NCBI GenBank assembly: GCA_963795715.1
Contig: CAWCIY010000002.1
Span: 1,178,001-1,242,000 of the forward strand
DNA length: 64,000 nucleotides
Source of the DNA: JAFEDN01 sp963795715
GTDB taxonomy: Bacteria > Pseudomonadota > Gammaproteobacteria > Coxiellales > Coxiellaceae
Reading direction: 5' to 3'
The notes below the pieces were generated by a model. That model had not been told where the DNA came from. It was given only the letters and a program-made list of their open reading frames with translations, and did no database searches. How positions within the stretch are numbered: position 1 is the stretch's first letter; each line of letters starts with the position of its first letter. A program made the position numbers and the translations under genes. Below are positions 33,222-41,784 of the stretch, piece after piece.

Positions 33222-35258
33222 ATGAAACAGAGCAGCCAACAAGATAGCAATCCACTGGAATTATTATTAACCAACCTTATGGACTCTGAAGCAGTCCAAT
33301 CTCATCTAGTCGATGCAAAGTATATAATTACTTTTTCGTATAAAAATACAGATAAACCCTCCATTCGCATTCCATTAAAAGGGATATTTTCTCCCACAAA
33401 TTACGGCCTTACCATCGCGCCAGAAATTTTAGATAAGTACGTTGATGAGTTCAAAACAGTCCCAATGCGCCAAAACCATGGATTTAAGCATTTAGCACAT
33501 GCTTACGCCACCTATTATTATTCTACCCCTTGCGGTCCGGCGATAAATAAGATGATGCGGGAGGATGATTTCATGCTAACCACCGCCGGTTCAAATTATA
33601 AATTAACGCCATGCGCAATCACGGATATAAAGTCAGCGATCATTTTAACCCATGGATCATTTCAGCATAAGACACCAAAAACATATGAAACCATCCGGAT
33701 TATAGAAGGCCCTTCTCATTTAGTTTATTTACCCCCAGCTTTCTCTTATGCGCAAGATTTTGCCTTTTTGAGTTCTAGTGAAATGAGCGGAGGAATGCAA
33801 TTAAGTTTTGATCCAACCAAGCAATATACTTGCATTTATTATATAAACAATTACGGAATAGATATTCATACCATATCTGCAGTATCGAATGAAAAAGAAA
33901 TATTACTTCCGCCCGGTACAGAAGCCTGTTATCGACCGGTCAATAAGTTTTCAAATTTTACTTTTTTTGAAGCAACGTTACTTAACGCTACGCCAGATCA
34001 AAAAAAAATGGAGCTTTTAAAATTAACGCCACAAATCAAAAGACCATCCGATCTTATTCAAAATTATTTTCTCAATCACACCAATGGCCTTGTTCCTGCT
34101 CTGCGAAAAATGGAGAGAGTTATTTTTTGTATCCACTTTTTCGCTAGACATTCTAATAATAAAGATTTAACTGAATTTTGTCAGAAAGTAATTAATGAAG
34201 ATGAAATCATCGTTCTAGAGGATAAAGTTAAAACACAACAAATCATTGATGAAATTGCTTTGTTAACCGGCTCTGAATGCTCCCAAAGATTTTTGGCATT
34301 TCTAAAGTCCGCTAAAGAGGCGAATATTGATTTTGAAATTCCAGAAAAAAGATTAAAGATTTATCAAGAAATATTGCCTCATCTTGGCAACCTAGAGAAA
34401 ATACACCAAATGACGAGCTTCCATTTATGTATTATGCATTTAATTAATACGCCAAACATTCTAGACTTGCGCACATGCCGTAAAAAAAAGACCAGCATGC
34501 AAATTTTACAGGATAATTTAACACCCATTATTTCCACAGAATCTATAAAATATTTAAAGCCTTTTATGAAGTTCGGGGTGCATTGGATACAACTTACAAA
34601 AGACCAAATCCTGGAAGGAGATAAAATTTTTCCTATTACAAAAGATCAAAAGCAAACTTATAAACCTATGTTCGAAAACTATAGCACTTCAGGTATTTTG
34701 CAATGTAAAAAAATGCTTCGTCAATCTCCTGGTATATTTTTTTCCGAGGTTGTTTCACCACCCACTATTTCCAATGAAGCATTAACTTCCAAAATGATAA
34801 GGTATTTGATAGAAAAGGTATTTTGTGAAAGTTTCACAAATCAATTAGATAGCAGTCAAATTGAGACTCCTACTGATTTGGTAGATTATGTTCAATATAT
34901 GAATACTCTTCAATTGCACTTTGAATTCTTAAAAGTATTAATTAATAAGTATTTTAACTTAGCAGAACTTCCAAAACAAAAACAAGCGGATGCGTTAATC
35001 GCAGCCGTTGAAACAAAAAACTCCGCAGTAATTTTACAAGCATTAATAGAAGCCAAAATTGACCCGGATGTTCAAAATAAAGAAGGAAAGACTGCATTAA
35101 TGCTTGCTGTTTCAAGAAACAAAGCTTCTCCGTTTGCAGGCAACACGCTTCTGTTATTGAACGCCAAGGCAAATCCCAATATAACATCGAATGCAAATAA
35201 AACCGCTTTCGATTACGCTACTGAAGATGGTATTACCTTCGAAGGTCGGATGTTGTAA
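33222..35258 (+). CDS. Ankyrin-repeat protein, last 10 codons displaced by an IS66 element
   Basis: 678 aa. Most of the protein (1-580) is helical with no family that I recognise. At the C-terminus two ankyrin repeats are clear: ADALIAAVETKNSAVILQAL with DVQNKEGKTALMLAVSRN, and LLLLNAKANPNITSNANKTA. The stop codon comes from the end of an inserted IS66 element (35255). Across the element the frame resumes after the 8-bp duplication and would give MVKCKPLIK and a stop at 36853, so the original protein was only about ten residues longer and the shortened product may still work. No signal peptide; an effector delivered to a eukaryotic host is a plausible inference. Confidence 0.8.
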   Translation: MKQSSQQDSNPLELLLTNLMDSEAVQSHLVDAKYIITFSYKNTDKPSIRIPLKGIFSPTNYGLTIAPEILDKYVDEFKTVPMRQNHGFKHLAHAYATYYYSTPCGPAINKMMREDDFMLTTAGSNYKLTPCAITDIKSAIILTHGSFQHKTPKTYETIRIIEGPSHLVYLPPAFSYAQDFAFLSSSEMSGGMQLSFDPTKQYTCIYYINNYGIDIHTISAVSNEKEILLPPGTEACYRPVNKFSNFTFFEATLLNATPDQKKMELLKLTPQIKRPSDLIQNYFLNHTNGLVPALRKMERVIFCIHFFARHSNNKDLTEFCQKVINEDEIIVLEDKVKTQQIIDEIALLTGSECSQRFLAFLKSAKEANIDFEIPEKRLKIYQEILPHLGNLEKIHQMTSFHLCIMHLINTPNILDLRTCRKKKTSMQILQDNLTPIISTESIKYLKPFMKFGVHWIQLTKDQILEGDKIFPITKDQKQTYKPMFENYSTSGILQCKKMLRQSPGIFFSEVVSPPTISNEALTSKMIRYLIEKVFCESFTNQLDSSQIETPTDLVDYVQYMNTLQLHFEFLKVLINKYFNLAELPKQKQADALIAAVETKNSAVILQALIEAKIDPDVQNKEGKTALMLAVSRNKASPFAGNTLLLLNAKANPNITSNANKTAFDYATEDGITFEGRML

Positions 35259-36812
35259 CTATTCAGCCCTTAATTGAGGTAAAGGTATAGCCGAAGAGGC
35301 TTGGATGGCATTTTCTAATGTAGTCAGCAGGTTAAGACCATTTTTCCGAAGTGTCGAAAGACAACCCCGGATTCTACAAAAAGCTTTTATGCCCTGCCAA
35401 CTTCTGTAGCATCCCGATATTTTTTGCTGCACCTTAACCATGCGAATATCCCTTTCTGCCTGATTGTTATCAAAGGGAAGCGCGGGATCATACATGAAGG
35501 CTAAAACAGACTGATTAAATTTCCTTAACCGCTCTAATAAATTTCTGGATGTGGATTGTTTCTGACGCCCTTTTTTCTTCTCATCAATTGCTGCTGGACA
35601 TTCTGTGCGTCCTCTGTAAAGAATTCCCATATAACGCGAGCGGGTCCCTCTTAAAATTCGATCAGGTAATCGAGTCAATGTTTTCTGATAATGAATCTCT
35701 ACTTTGTGTTTTAAATTTAGTAATAATTTTTCTAATTTTTTCGCCCACTGCTGATTCTCTTGCTCCTGAACAAAAGTTAACTCACGCAAATGATGCGCAT
35801 TACAAAGACTATGGCCACTACCATAATGAAAATAAGGTTTAAAGTGATCATGCACTAATATTCCTTTAAAATCCGGCAATAAACCTATTTCATCCAATGC
35901 TTCAGTACCGCGCTTAGTGTGAATATCGTAACAAGTCAATTGACTCGTGCTGGCCACATGCAACCAATTTCGCTGCTTCATGACACGTAAGCTGGTTTCA
36001 TCCACATGTAGTTTTTTCCCGGCCTTTAATAGGTTTCTAATTTGTTCTTCCATCAGACTTAATTTCTTATAGGCGTGTTGTTTTGCATTAACAAAAGTCC
36101 CTACACTAATCCTTTGATGAAATACATCTTTAAAAAAATCATTCAATCGGTGGAACGGTAATAATTGATATTGATTCATGTAAACCATTAACGCTTTAAT
36201 TCGATGGCCATATTGAGTCAGTTGGTTAATGCTTTTTGGCAAATCTCCTTGCGTCTCATAGCCGCAGCATGCACACATCTTCCTTTGTACTCGATGTTCA
36301 GTTACTTCCACTCGTAAAATTGGAATATCAAATACTTGGCGTCGATCATATTCTCCCGCAACCTTTTCTAAATTTTCCCCCACAATGCTCACAATGGTTC
36401 ACTGAATATTCCACTATGTAATCCGGTGTGTCCGTAGGATTAAGACGATGGCCTACATGACCCTTTTGGCCACCGGCTTTTTTGCCGCTGTTTTTTCGAC
36501 GAGATTTAGGATTCGGCCTACTCCCATGATCACTTGATGGGGGTTTACTACTATTTTGACTGTTCTTTGATAAACGATCTTTGAGGGCTTTAATCTGGGT
36601 TTCTAATTGCGGTATCTGGGCGCGTAATAGTCGGCATTGTTCCCAGAGTAAGGATAATAATTGATCCTTCTCTGCGTCCGTTAATTTTGATAAATCAGGT
36701 AGCTCATCCATTGCCTGCACAGTATCTCATTAACATATGATCATGTCATTGATTTCTTTACTTTTAATTCTTCTCTGAATCATAACCGATGGGAATAGGG
36801 CTGAATAGTTAC
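35255..36812 (-). mobile_element. IS66-family element (tnpC only) with 8-bp target duplication
   Basis: Terminal inverted repeats GTAACTATTCAGCCCT (35255-35270 and complement 36797-36812). It is flanked by CGGATGTT on both sides (35247-35254 and 36813-36820), the 8-bp duplication expected for IS66. It encodes only the large transposase, as in the ISBst12-like subgroup, and is 1558 bp long. The perfect duplication shows that the insertion is recent. Confidence 0.93.
35259..36720 (-). pseudogene. IS66 transposase (TnpC) split by a one-base frameshift
   Basis: The N-terminal part (36720 to 36346) has the coiled coil and DNA-binding start (KDRLSKNSQNSSKPPSSD, GQKGHVGHR) and the zinc-finger start CEHCGG; the rest (open from 36392 to 35259) has the zinc-finger end CACCGYE and the DDE domain: D in HVDETSL, D in LVHDHFKPY, E in NNQAERDIRM. 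Both are in different frames; reading four instead of five G in the run near 36380 joins CEHCG to ENLEKVAGEYD. The run of G suggests either a recent indel or slippage that restores the protein at low level. Confidence 0.88.
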
Positions 36813-36853
36813 CGGATGTTAATGGTAAAATGTAAGCCTTTAATAAAATGAAT
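36813..36853 (+). other. Severed 3' end of the ankyrin gene
   Basis: After the second copy of CGGATGTT the bases AATGGTAAAATGTAAGCC continue the ankyrin frame (L, then MVKCKPLIK, then TGA ending at 36853). This is the native C-terminus of the gene at 33222, cut off by the IS66 insertion. Confidence 0.85.
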
Positions 36854-36864
36854 TAAAATTTTTT

Positions 36865-37026
36865 ATGTTTGCCTGGTCAGGCATATACGGAACAGCTTGT
36901 GTTTGGGCAATTTCTGCTAAACATGCTAAAAATGTCTATGCTAAATTATTGCTAGATAGTAATCACCCTAATCTTCAATATTTAACAACAAAACATCTTT
37001 TTTGTTCGAAAACGCCATTATTTTAG
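36865..37026 (+). CDS. Small ORF of unknown status (53 aa)
   Basis: An ATG at 36865 opens a frame reading MFAWSGIYGTACVWAISAKH and ending SKTPLF. There is no convincing ribosome binding site; it may be a fragment of a larger lost gene. I recognise no family. Confidence 0.25.
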   Translation: MFAWSGIYGTACVWAISAKHAKNVYAKLLLDSNHPNLQYLTTKHLFCSKTPLF

Positions 37027-37053
37027 AGGCGGATTTCGGTAACCATTGAGCCG

Positions 37054-37420
37054 TAAGCGTCAGAATCTGAGTTCATATCGTTGGGCGGCAGAGAAATTAT
37101 TTTCCCGCGATTTCTTCTCAAGGGCGTAGAGCTTTTTAAAAAAATCTAACCCTTTCGAAGCCAATCCCGGTTTCTTTGAGAGTTTGACGCAATCGGCAAA
37201 ATACCTTCTGACATAAGCCATACAGCCCACCGGGCAAATCACTTTCTCTTGATTAACCAATGATATCCTGAGGTTGACTCCGATTCAGGAGAATTTAAAA
37301 ATTTCTGAAAACCGCTATAACCGTCACAAAAACAGAGCGCTTCAATAACCTGCAAAAAATTGCTCTGTAATTTCTCCAGTACATGACGCATGATACTGAT
37401 AGATCGCTACGCACTTTTCG
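37054..37420 (-). pseudogene. Fragment of an unrelated IS66 transposase
   Basis: On the minus strand the frames read CFCDGYSGFQKF (the second catalytic Asp region of TnpC), then GCMAYVRRYFADCVKLSKKP and LYALEKKSRENN, typical of IS66 transposases. Frames are broken between these parts and both ends are missing. It is not a piece of either IS66 element elsewhere in this window. Confidence 0.8.
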
Positions 37421-37452
37421 AGAGCACCACCTATGTCTACCCAATTCATGAG

Positions 37453-39084
37453 CTATGCAGACTGAAACGATAAGGATGATTTGAGTTGTGAAGATAACAA
37501 CTCTAACTGTTCGACTCGAATTTTTTCCAAAGCCTGAATGGCGATAAGATCAGCTCGTGCGCTTCGCATCACCCAATCCTGATAGTGGGGATCCACCGTC
37601 ATTTGTTGCGCCGTTCGCTCCAGATCGCATCGGACTATGGCAAAGGTTTCACCCATTGTCCCTCCTGAATATTTGGCTTTAAACCAATCCTCTGTCACCC
37701 AACTTGAAGTGGATTGCCCCCACACTTCAATCCTCCGCGTCCTTTGCAATTTCTCTTCATTGAAATGGGGACAGGGATTCAAAGTCCGGTTACTCTGGCA
37801 ATATTGGTTGACGATACACACCGGTAATTGCCTTTGTGCGCCACCTACCTGTTTTTGCCAGTGAGTCTTGGCGCGCGAGTCATAATGCCAGTCGCTTTCC
37901 GCTTTATCCACAAAGAGTTGCAACGCATCCAATAATCCTTGCAAACTAAAGTATTTCCCATGGGAAGTGCCTTTTGACTCCAGCGCTTCAAACTGCTCGG
38001 CGGCGATATTTTTGGGTAAATAAGGTAGAATCATCTTCCACATATACCAATCGCCCGCCCACACAGCATATTGAAACACCGTGATTGGCTTAAATTCACG
38101 ACCGGATAAATCTTTGACAGTTCCCGACATTTGCAACAGGCCAGGATTTTGCACAATGAGTTTTTCTGCTTCATCCTGTTCTCCTTCCGCCACCAATTGT
38201 AACAGCGTGGCTAAAATCTCCTGCAAAACTTTGGTGTCCGTTTTTGGGCGGGGAATCAAGATCAAGGGACTTTGAGAAAACTGATATTTTTGTTCGGCTG
38301 GATCTTTTATCTGCACTAATTCTAATGCCTGCATTAACGTTTTTTGATGTTGCCGGTAAGCCTTTGAGCAGGCTTCGCGGTATTGTGGATAATCGTTACC
38401 ACGATTTAATCCCAGCAAACAGGGTAAAATGCCGAGCGGCAGACACTCCGTCAAATTTTGGATATAGAGGAGATAGTTTTCCGAAGCTGCCCATTGATCC
38501 TGGGTCAGCGAATTCCAGGGGCGACAGTCACGAATGAGGTAGTCCCCGAGATGGGAAAAAGTAGTACCATAATCGCCTTCAAACAGTAACGGTAAAAGAA
38601 AATCAGCGCTTTTTTTAGCTTCCTTCAGGGTAAAATCCAGTTCCTTGCGCACATTAGTTCTGCTATCCGGTTTGGTTCGTTCAGCATAGCGCTTAGTGCC
38701 CATCAGCAACACATATTGACTCGTCTGAATCCCGGCGCGCATCTGGTCATCCAGATTTCCGGTCATTTTTTCAATATCCAGCCATGGTTTTAATCCCGCT
38801 GCCGATAAATCGGCGGACAATCTTTTCAGAAAATTCTGCAAATGTTCTAATGGAGGCGTATTGGCTGCTTCCCAGGCATAACTCAAAAAGACTTGAGGCC
38901 GGGTAATTTGTAACCATTGCGCATGATCCAAAGTCTTCGGTAAATACAGCGTGGCCTGCTCTTTGACGGTTTTTTTAATATTTTTTAGAAATTGATGGAA
39001 TAAATCCTGCTGCGCGCGAAATTTGATCATCCAACGCAGTGTATCTACCTCTGATAACTCAGACAAATCCGCAGATTTTTTCAT
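37453..39084 (-). CDS. TIR-domain protein with ankyrin-like C-terminal region
   Basis: 543 aa. A helical N-terminus is followed by a TIR fold at about 62-200: RPQVFLSYAW (box 1), KPWLDIEKMTGNLDDQM (box 2-like), QTSQYVLLMGTKRYAE, then VRKELDF with Glu148, which is where NAD-cleaving TIR enzymes carry their catalytic Glu. Residues about 290-360 (DEAEKLIVQNPGLLQMSGTV, ITVFQYAVWAGDWYMWKMI) resemble a helical-repeat module that is common in Legionellales effectors. TIR proteins serve either in anti-phage defence, making NAD-derived signals, or as host-directed effectors; the neighbouring STAND-type giant makes both worth considering. No signal peptide. The start has weak GGTA upstream. Confidence 0.75.
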   Translation of the reverse strand: MKKSADLSELSEVDTLRWMIKFRAQQDLFHQFLKNIKKTVKEQATLYLPKTLDHAQWLQITRPQVFLSYAWEAANTPPLEHLQNFLKRLSADLSAAGLKPWLDIEKMTGNLDDQMRAGIQTSQYVLLMGTKRYAERTKPDSRTNVRKELDFTLKEAKKSADFLLPLLFEGDYGTTFSHLGDYLIRDCRPWNSLTQDQWAASENYLLYIQNLTECLPLGILPCLLGLNRGNDYPQYREACSKAYRQHQKTLMQALELVQIKDPAEQKYQFSQSPLILIPRPKTDTKVLQEILATLLQLVAEGEQDEAEKLIVQNPGLLQMSGTVKDLSGREFKPITVFQYAVWAGDWYMWKMILPYLPKNIAAEQFEALESKGTSHGKYFSLQGLLDALQLFVDKAESDWHYDSRAKTHWQKQVGGAQRQLPVCIVNQYCQSNRTLNPCPHFNEEKLQRTRRIEVWGQSTSSWVTEDWFKAKYSGGTMGETFAIVRCDLERTAQQMTVDPHYQDWVMRSARADLIAIQALEKIRVEQLELLSSQLKSSLSFQSA

Positions 39085-39130
39085 AGTACCTATTCCTTGT
39101 GGTAGCTAGTAAGCGATACGAAAGGATCAT

Positions 39131-39955
39131 TTATTGTTTCGACCCACAGAAAATTATCATAAATTGGTTCTTAATAATGAAATAGAGCAAATGAGCCGCT
39201 TGTTCCTCGATACTTGAATAAACATATTCACCACTAAAACTCTGTATTACATTTCCCAAGATGCCAGCAAAACTTTCGTCTTTTTGATTACCAAATAATG
39301 GAGATGCTTCTTTTTTATCGATTAGAATTTTTTTAAGTCTCTCAATTGCGTTGACAGCTTCTTTATAATTGATTTCATAGCTGATATTTTCATTCAATTT
39401 TTTTAATTCTAAACGGTTACTATCAAATTGATTAAGCAAAATAAAACTTCGGGTATAATTAGAAATAATGTCAAGCAGCCCTTTAGCCTCAGAGAGATTG
39501 ATTTGATCAGATTGACTGGATTGATGAATCAATTTAATGGCTTGCTCTAACTGCGAAAGACCGCCTTCTAATTGCCGGATTCTTTCTTCATTTATGGTAT
39601 AGCCCTTAATTAAATGCTCTTTTAAACGCTCACTAGCCCATTGACGAAATTGGGTGCCTCTTTTAGAGTTGATACGGTATCCAATCGATAAGATCAAGTC
39701 CAGGTTGTAATGTTCAATTTCCCTGGAAACCTGCCTTTTCCCTTCCTTTTGAACTGTTCGGAAATTCCGAACAGTTGGCTCACGCTCTAATTCACCCTCA
39801 GCAAAAATATGCTTAACATGTTCACTGATATTGGCTTTACTTGATTGAAATAAATCAACAATTTGAGCTTGAGTTAACCAAACTGTGTCCTCTTCTAGTT
39901 TCACATGAAGCTCTACCACCTTGTCGGGTGATAAGAATATTTCTATGGAACTCAT
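39131..39955 (-). pseudogene. RhuM-like/Fic-domain protein truncated before the catalytic motif
   Basis: 274 aa. The N-terminal RhuM-type domain is intact (VWLTQAQIVDLFQSSKANIS, FRTVQKEGKRQVSREIEHYN, LDLILSIGYRINSKRGTQFR). The C-terminus reaches YSSIEEQAAHLLYFIIKNQF and then ends, whereas the family continues with HPFxDGNKR, the Fic motif, and about 40 more residues. The missing part contains the catalytic His, so the protein cannot act as an AMP-transferase. The N-terminal DNA-binding-like half might still be made. Confidence 0.75.
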
Positions 39956-40068
39956 AGTAGTCTTCCTTACTTTTATTTAATCAGCCTGTAGTTTGCTTTA
40001 GCTGAAATCACCTAGGGCAACCAAATTTAATGATTGCCCTAGGTATACATTCGTTGATCAAAGTAACA

Positions 40069-40287
40069 TCATTGTAGACGTAATTTATCGATTTTGAGTA
40101 AATCTATAATCTGTTCGATATGACCAGTTATCGCCCACAGCGTATCAAAAAGTAAAGAATGATTAAGCTCTTCACTGGCTAACAATAAACAATTTGCCAT
40201 AGCGTTTACTTGAGTAGCCTTTTCGAAAAGTGCTTCTTTTAAAGAATCAAAGCTTGCTTGGGGATTAATAATAAATACCTGTTCCAT
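40069..40287 (-). CDS. Small island protein, 72 aa
   Basis: The ATG at 40287 follows AGGAGTTCTTAT, a good ribosome binding site. The sequence SFDSLKEALFEKATQVNAMA with LLLASEELN resembles small accessory proteins of the DUF3077 type found beside phage or island regulators; the match is weak. It begins 11 bases after the stop of the ORF at 40298-40582, so the two form an operon next to the tRNA-Lys scar. Confidence 0.6.
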   Translation of the reverse strand: MEQVFIINPQASFDSLKEALFEKATQVNAMANCLLLASEELNHSLLFDTLWAITGHIEQIIDLLKIDKLRLQ

Positions 40288-40297
40288 ATAAGAACTC

Positions 40298-40582
40298 CTA
40301 TGTGTTTTTGATTTCAAATGCCAATATCGAAATATTGGCGGCCAGGAGCTCAAACCGCACATAGCACGGCAGGTTTATTTCCATTGCAGGTATTGTATTA
40401 CGCCTACTCCCGACCGTACGCGAGCATTCAACCGCTGTTAATCGGGGCGGTTTTTCCCTTACTATGTGTGTTTGAGCACTGGAAGTAGAATAACATATCG
40501 AGATAAAAAAATTAATCAGGGTAAGCTTATTGAGATCAGATTCCGGCAAAATTCCGGTGGGAGTTTTGAAATTTTTGAACAA
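40298..40582 (-). CDS. Small prophage/island-type protein (ash or Icd-like)
   Basis: 94 aa, starting MFKNFKTPTGILPE. The middle and C-terminus (SRTVGSRRNTIPAMEINLP, LLAANISILAFEIKNT) resemble the family annotated as ash or Icd-like cell-division inhibitors in P4-like satellites and islands. The region also contains a small hairpin (AACCGC ... GCGGTT plus T run, about 40428-40455). These loci often produce regulatory RNA, so the reading frame may not be the functional product. Confidence 0.35.
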   Translation of the reverse strand: MFKNFKTPTGILPESDLNKLTLINFFISICYSTSSAQTHIVREKPPRLTAVECSRTVGSRRNTIPAMEINLPCYVRFELLAANISILAFEIKNT

Positions 40583-40629
40583 GCATCAGGCGCTATTTAT
40601 AAGTTTTTGATTATTCTAATTTTATTTTT

Positions 40630-40671
40630 TGGGCCGGCCGAGATTTGAACTCGGGACCAACGGATTAAAAG
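40630..40671 (-). other. 3' half of tRNA-Lys, likely attachment-site scar
   Basis: Read on the minus strand, the segment is CTTTTAATCCGTTGGTCCCG followed by AGTTCAAATCTCGGCCGGCC and CA. This is the anticodon loop (anticodon TTT), variable loop, T arm and acceptor 3' strand of a tRNA-Lys, with no 5' half in front of it. Such 3' halves are the hallmark of att sites left at the far end of islands that integrate into tRNA genes. The T arm stem (CCGAG/CTCGG) is perfect. Confidence 0.8.
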
Positions 40672-41397
40672 AACACGTAACGACTTTTCTATTATTGTCT
40701 ATATTCTTCTATCTCTTTCTATTTAAAGCTATTTTTGCCTATTTTGGTTTCGCATACTTTTCTATAAAATACCATAAATGTCTATATTTTTCTGGATTTT
40801 TCTTGGCACATTTACACTAGAATTACACGTAACCGTTGCTAACCACATTAATTTACTTCCTGGAAGTCATGACCGATCAACACTATAATGCCACAAAATA
40901 GACTCTACACAAGGGGCAATTCTATAACAGAGGATAATAATACCCTAACAGCATTATAGGAGACCCAAACTTGGAACCCTAAATCGAGTAGAGGCAAATC
41001 TCGCTATCCACCAAGAAAATTTTTGTTGCCTAAATTTAGTTCACTATAGAACTGCACTGTTATTAGGAAATAGCTCCCTCTCTAGAGTAAGATAGGGTAA
41101 AACTGTGAAAAAACAGGCTTTCATTGTTGAGAGCTATGATTTAAAAATACAATGCAGCCATAGAAAACGGATCGCGATTATTTAGAAAATAATCGGCGCG
41201 AACAACCATCTCCTCTTTCACAGTCACTGGTTAAAACGGGTATAAAAAAAGTACCTCAAAAAGCTTAAAAATCGAAACTCCTAAAAAGTGGCTCTTATTT
41301 TTTGACTTTTTTAATCAAATCGGTAAAATAACCGGCATTTCTATTACAGTCCCAATAGAAAGAGGTGAATCGGAATTTCTTTTGAATGGAGAGATTT
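40672..41397. other. Non-coding stretch between the tRNA scar and the Fis-like gene
   Basis: No ORF that I would support. The stretch contains a 7-bp hairpin (GATTATTT AGA AAATAATC, near 41177) and, just upstream of the Fis-like gene, a G/A-rich ribosome binding site. It is presumably the promoter region of the Fis-giant operon, but I cannot point to a convincing -35/-10 pair. Confidence 0.4.
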
Positions 41398-41784
41398 ATG
41401 AGCCAGCCTTTGGCACCATCTATTGAACAAAATACTGATGTGATAACCAGCCAGGATATCAATTCCACGGCTTTACCGGCATCAAAACCCAACCTATTGC
41501 GCGACGCTGTTCGGGCGACGGTCAGAGAGTATTTCATAAAACTAGAAGGCGTAACACCGCATAACTTCTACGAACTTTTTCTGGCTGAAATCGAATCGCC
41601 ATTACTGGAAATAGTGCTGCAATACAACAGTCAAAATCAAAGTACAGCCGCCAAATTGTTAAATATCAGTCGCGGCACTTTGCGCAAGAAAATGAAGCAG
41701 TACGGATTTTTAGGACAGGATGCTCAAAAGAAATCATTAAGAAAATGGATAATAACAGGCAAGTTGAACCATGCAAACCGCTGA
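41398..41784 (+). CDS. Fis-family DNA-binding regulator overlapping the giant gene
   Basis: 128 aa from the ATG at 41398, with GGAGAG six bases upstream. The C-terminal half is a Fis HTH: VTPHNFYELFLAEIESPLLE, QNQSTAAKLLNISRGTLRKK and MKQYGFL. True Fis is 98 aa and normally follows dusB; this one has a 40-residue N-terminal extension and about 25 extra C-terminal residues, and no dusB partner. Its stop at 41784 overlaps the start of the giant gene (41771) by 14 bases, which indicates translational coupling. It probably regulates its own operon, or assists the giant protein in DNA recognition. Confidence 0.82.
   Translation: MSQPLAPSIEQNTDVITSQDINSTALPASKPNLLRDAVRATVREYFIKLEGVTPHNFYELFLAEIESPLLEIVLQYNSQNQSTAAKLLNISRGTLRKKMKQYGFLGQDAQKKSLRKWIITGKLNHANR

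Noticed and set aside
33027..33242. 71-aa minus-strand frame upstream of the ankyrin gene
   Set aside because: Overlaps the ankyrin gene's start region, has no ribosome binding site, and the composition is not convincing.
40890..41300. Possible CRISPR or short repeat array near the tRNA scar
   Set aside because: No repeated 20-40 base unit with regular spacing is present.
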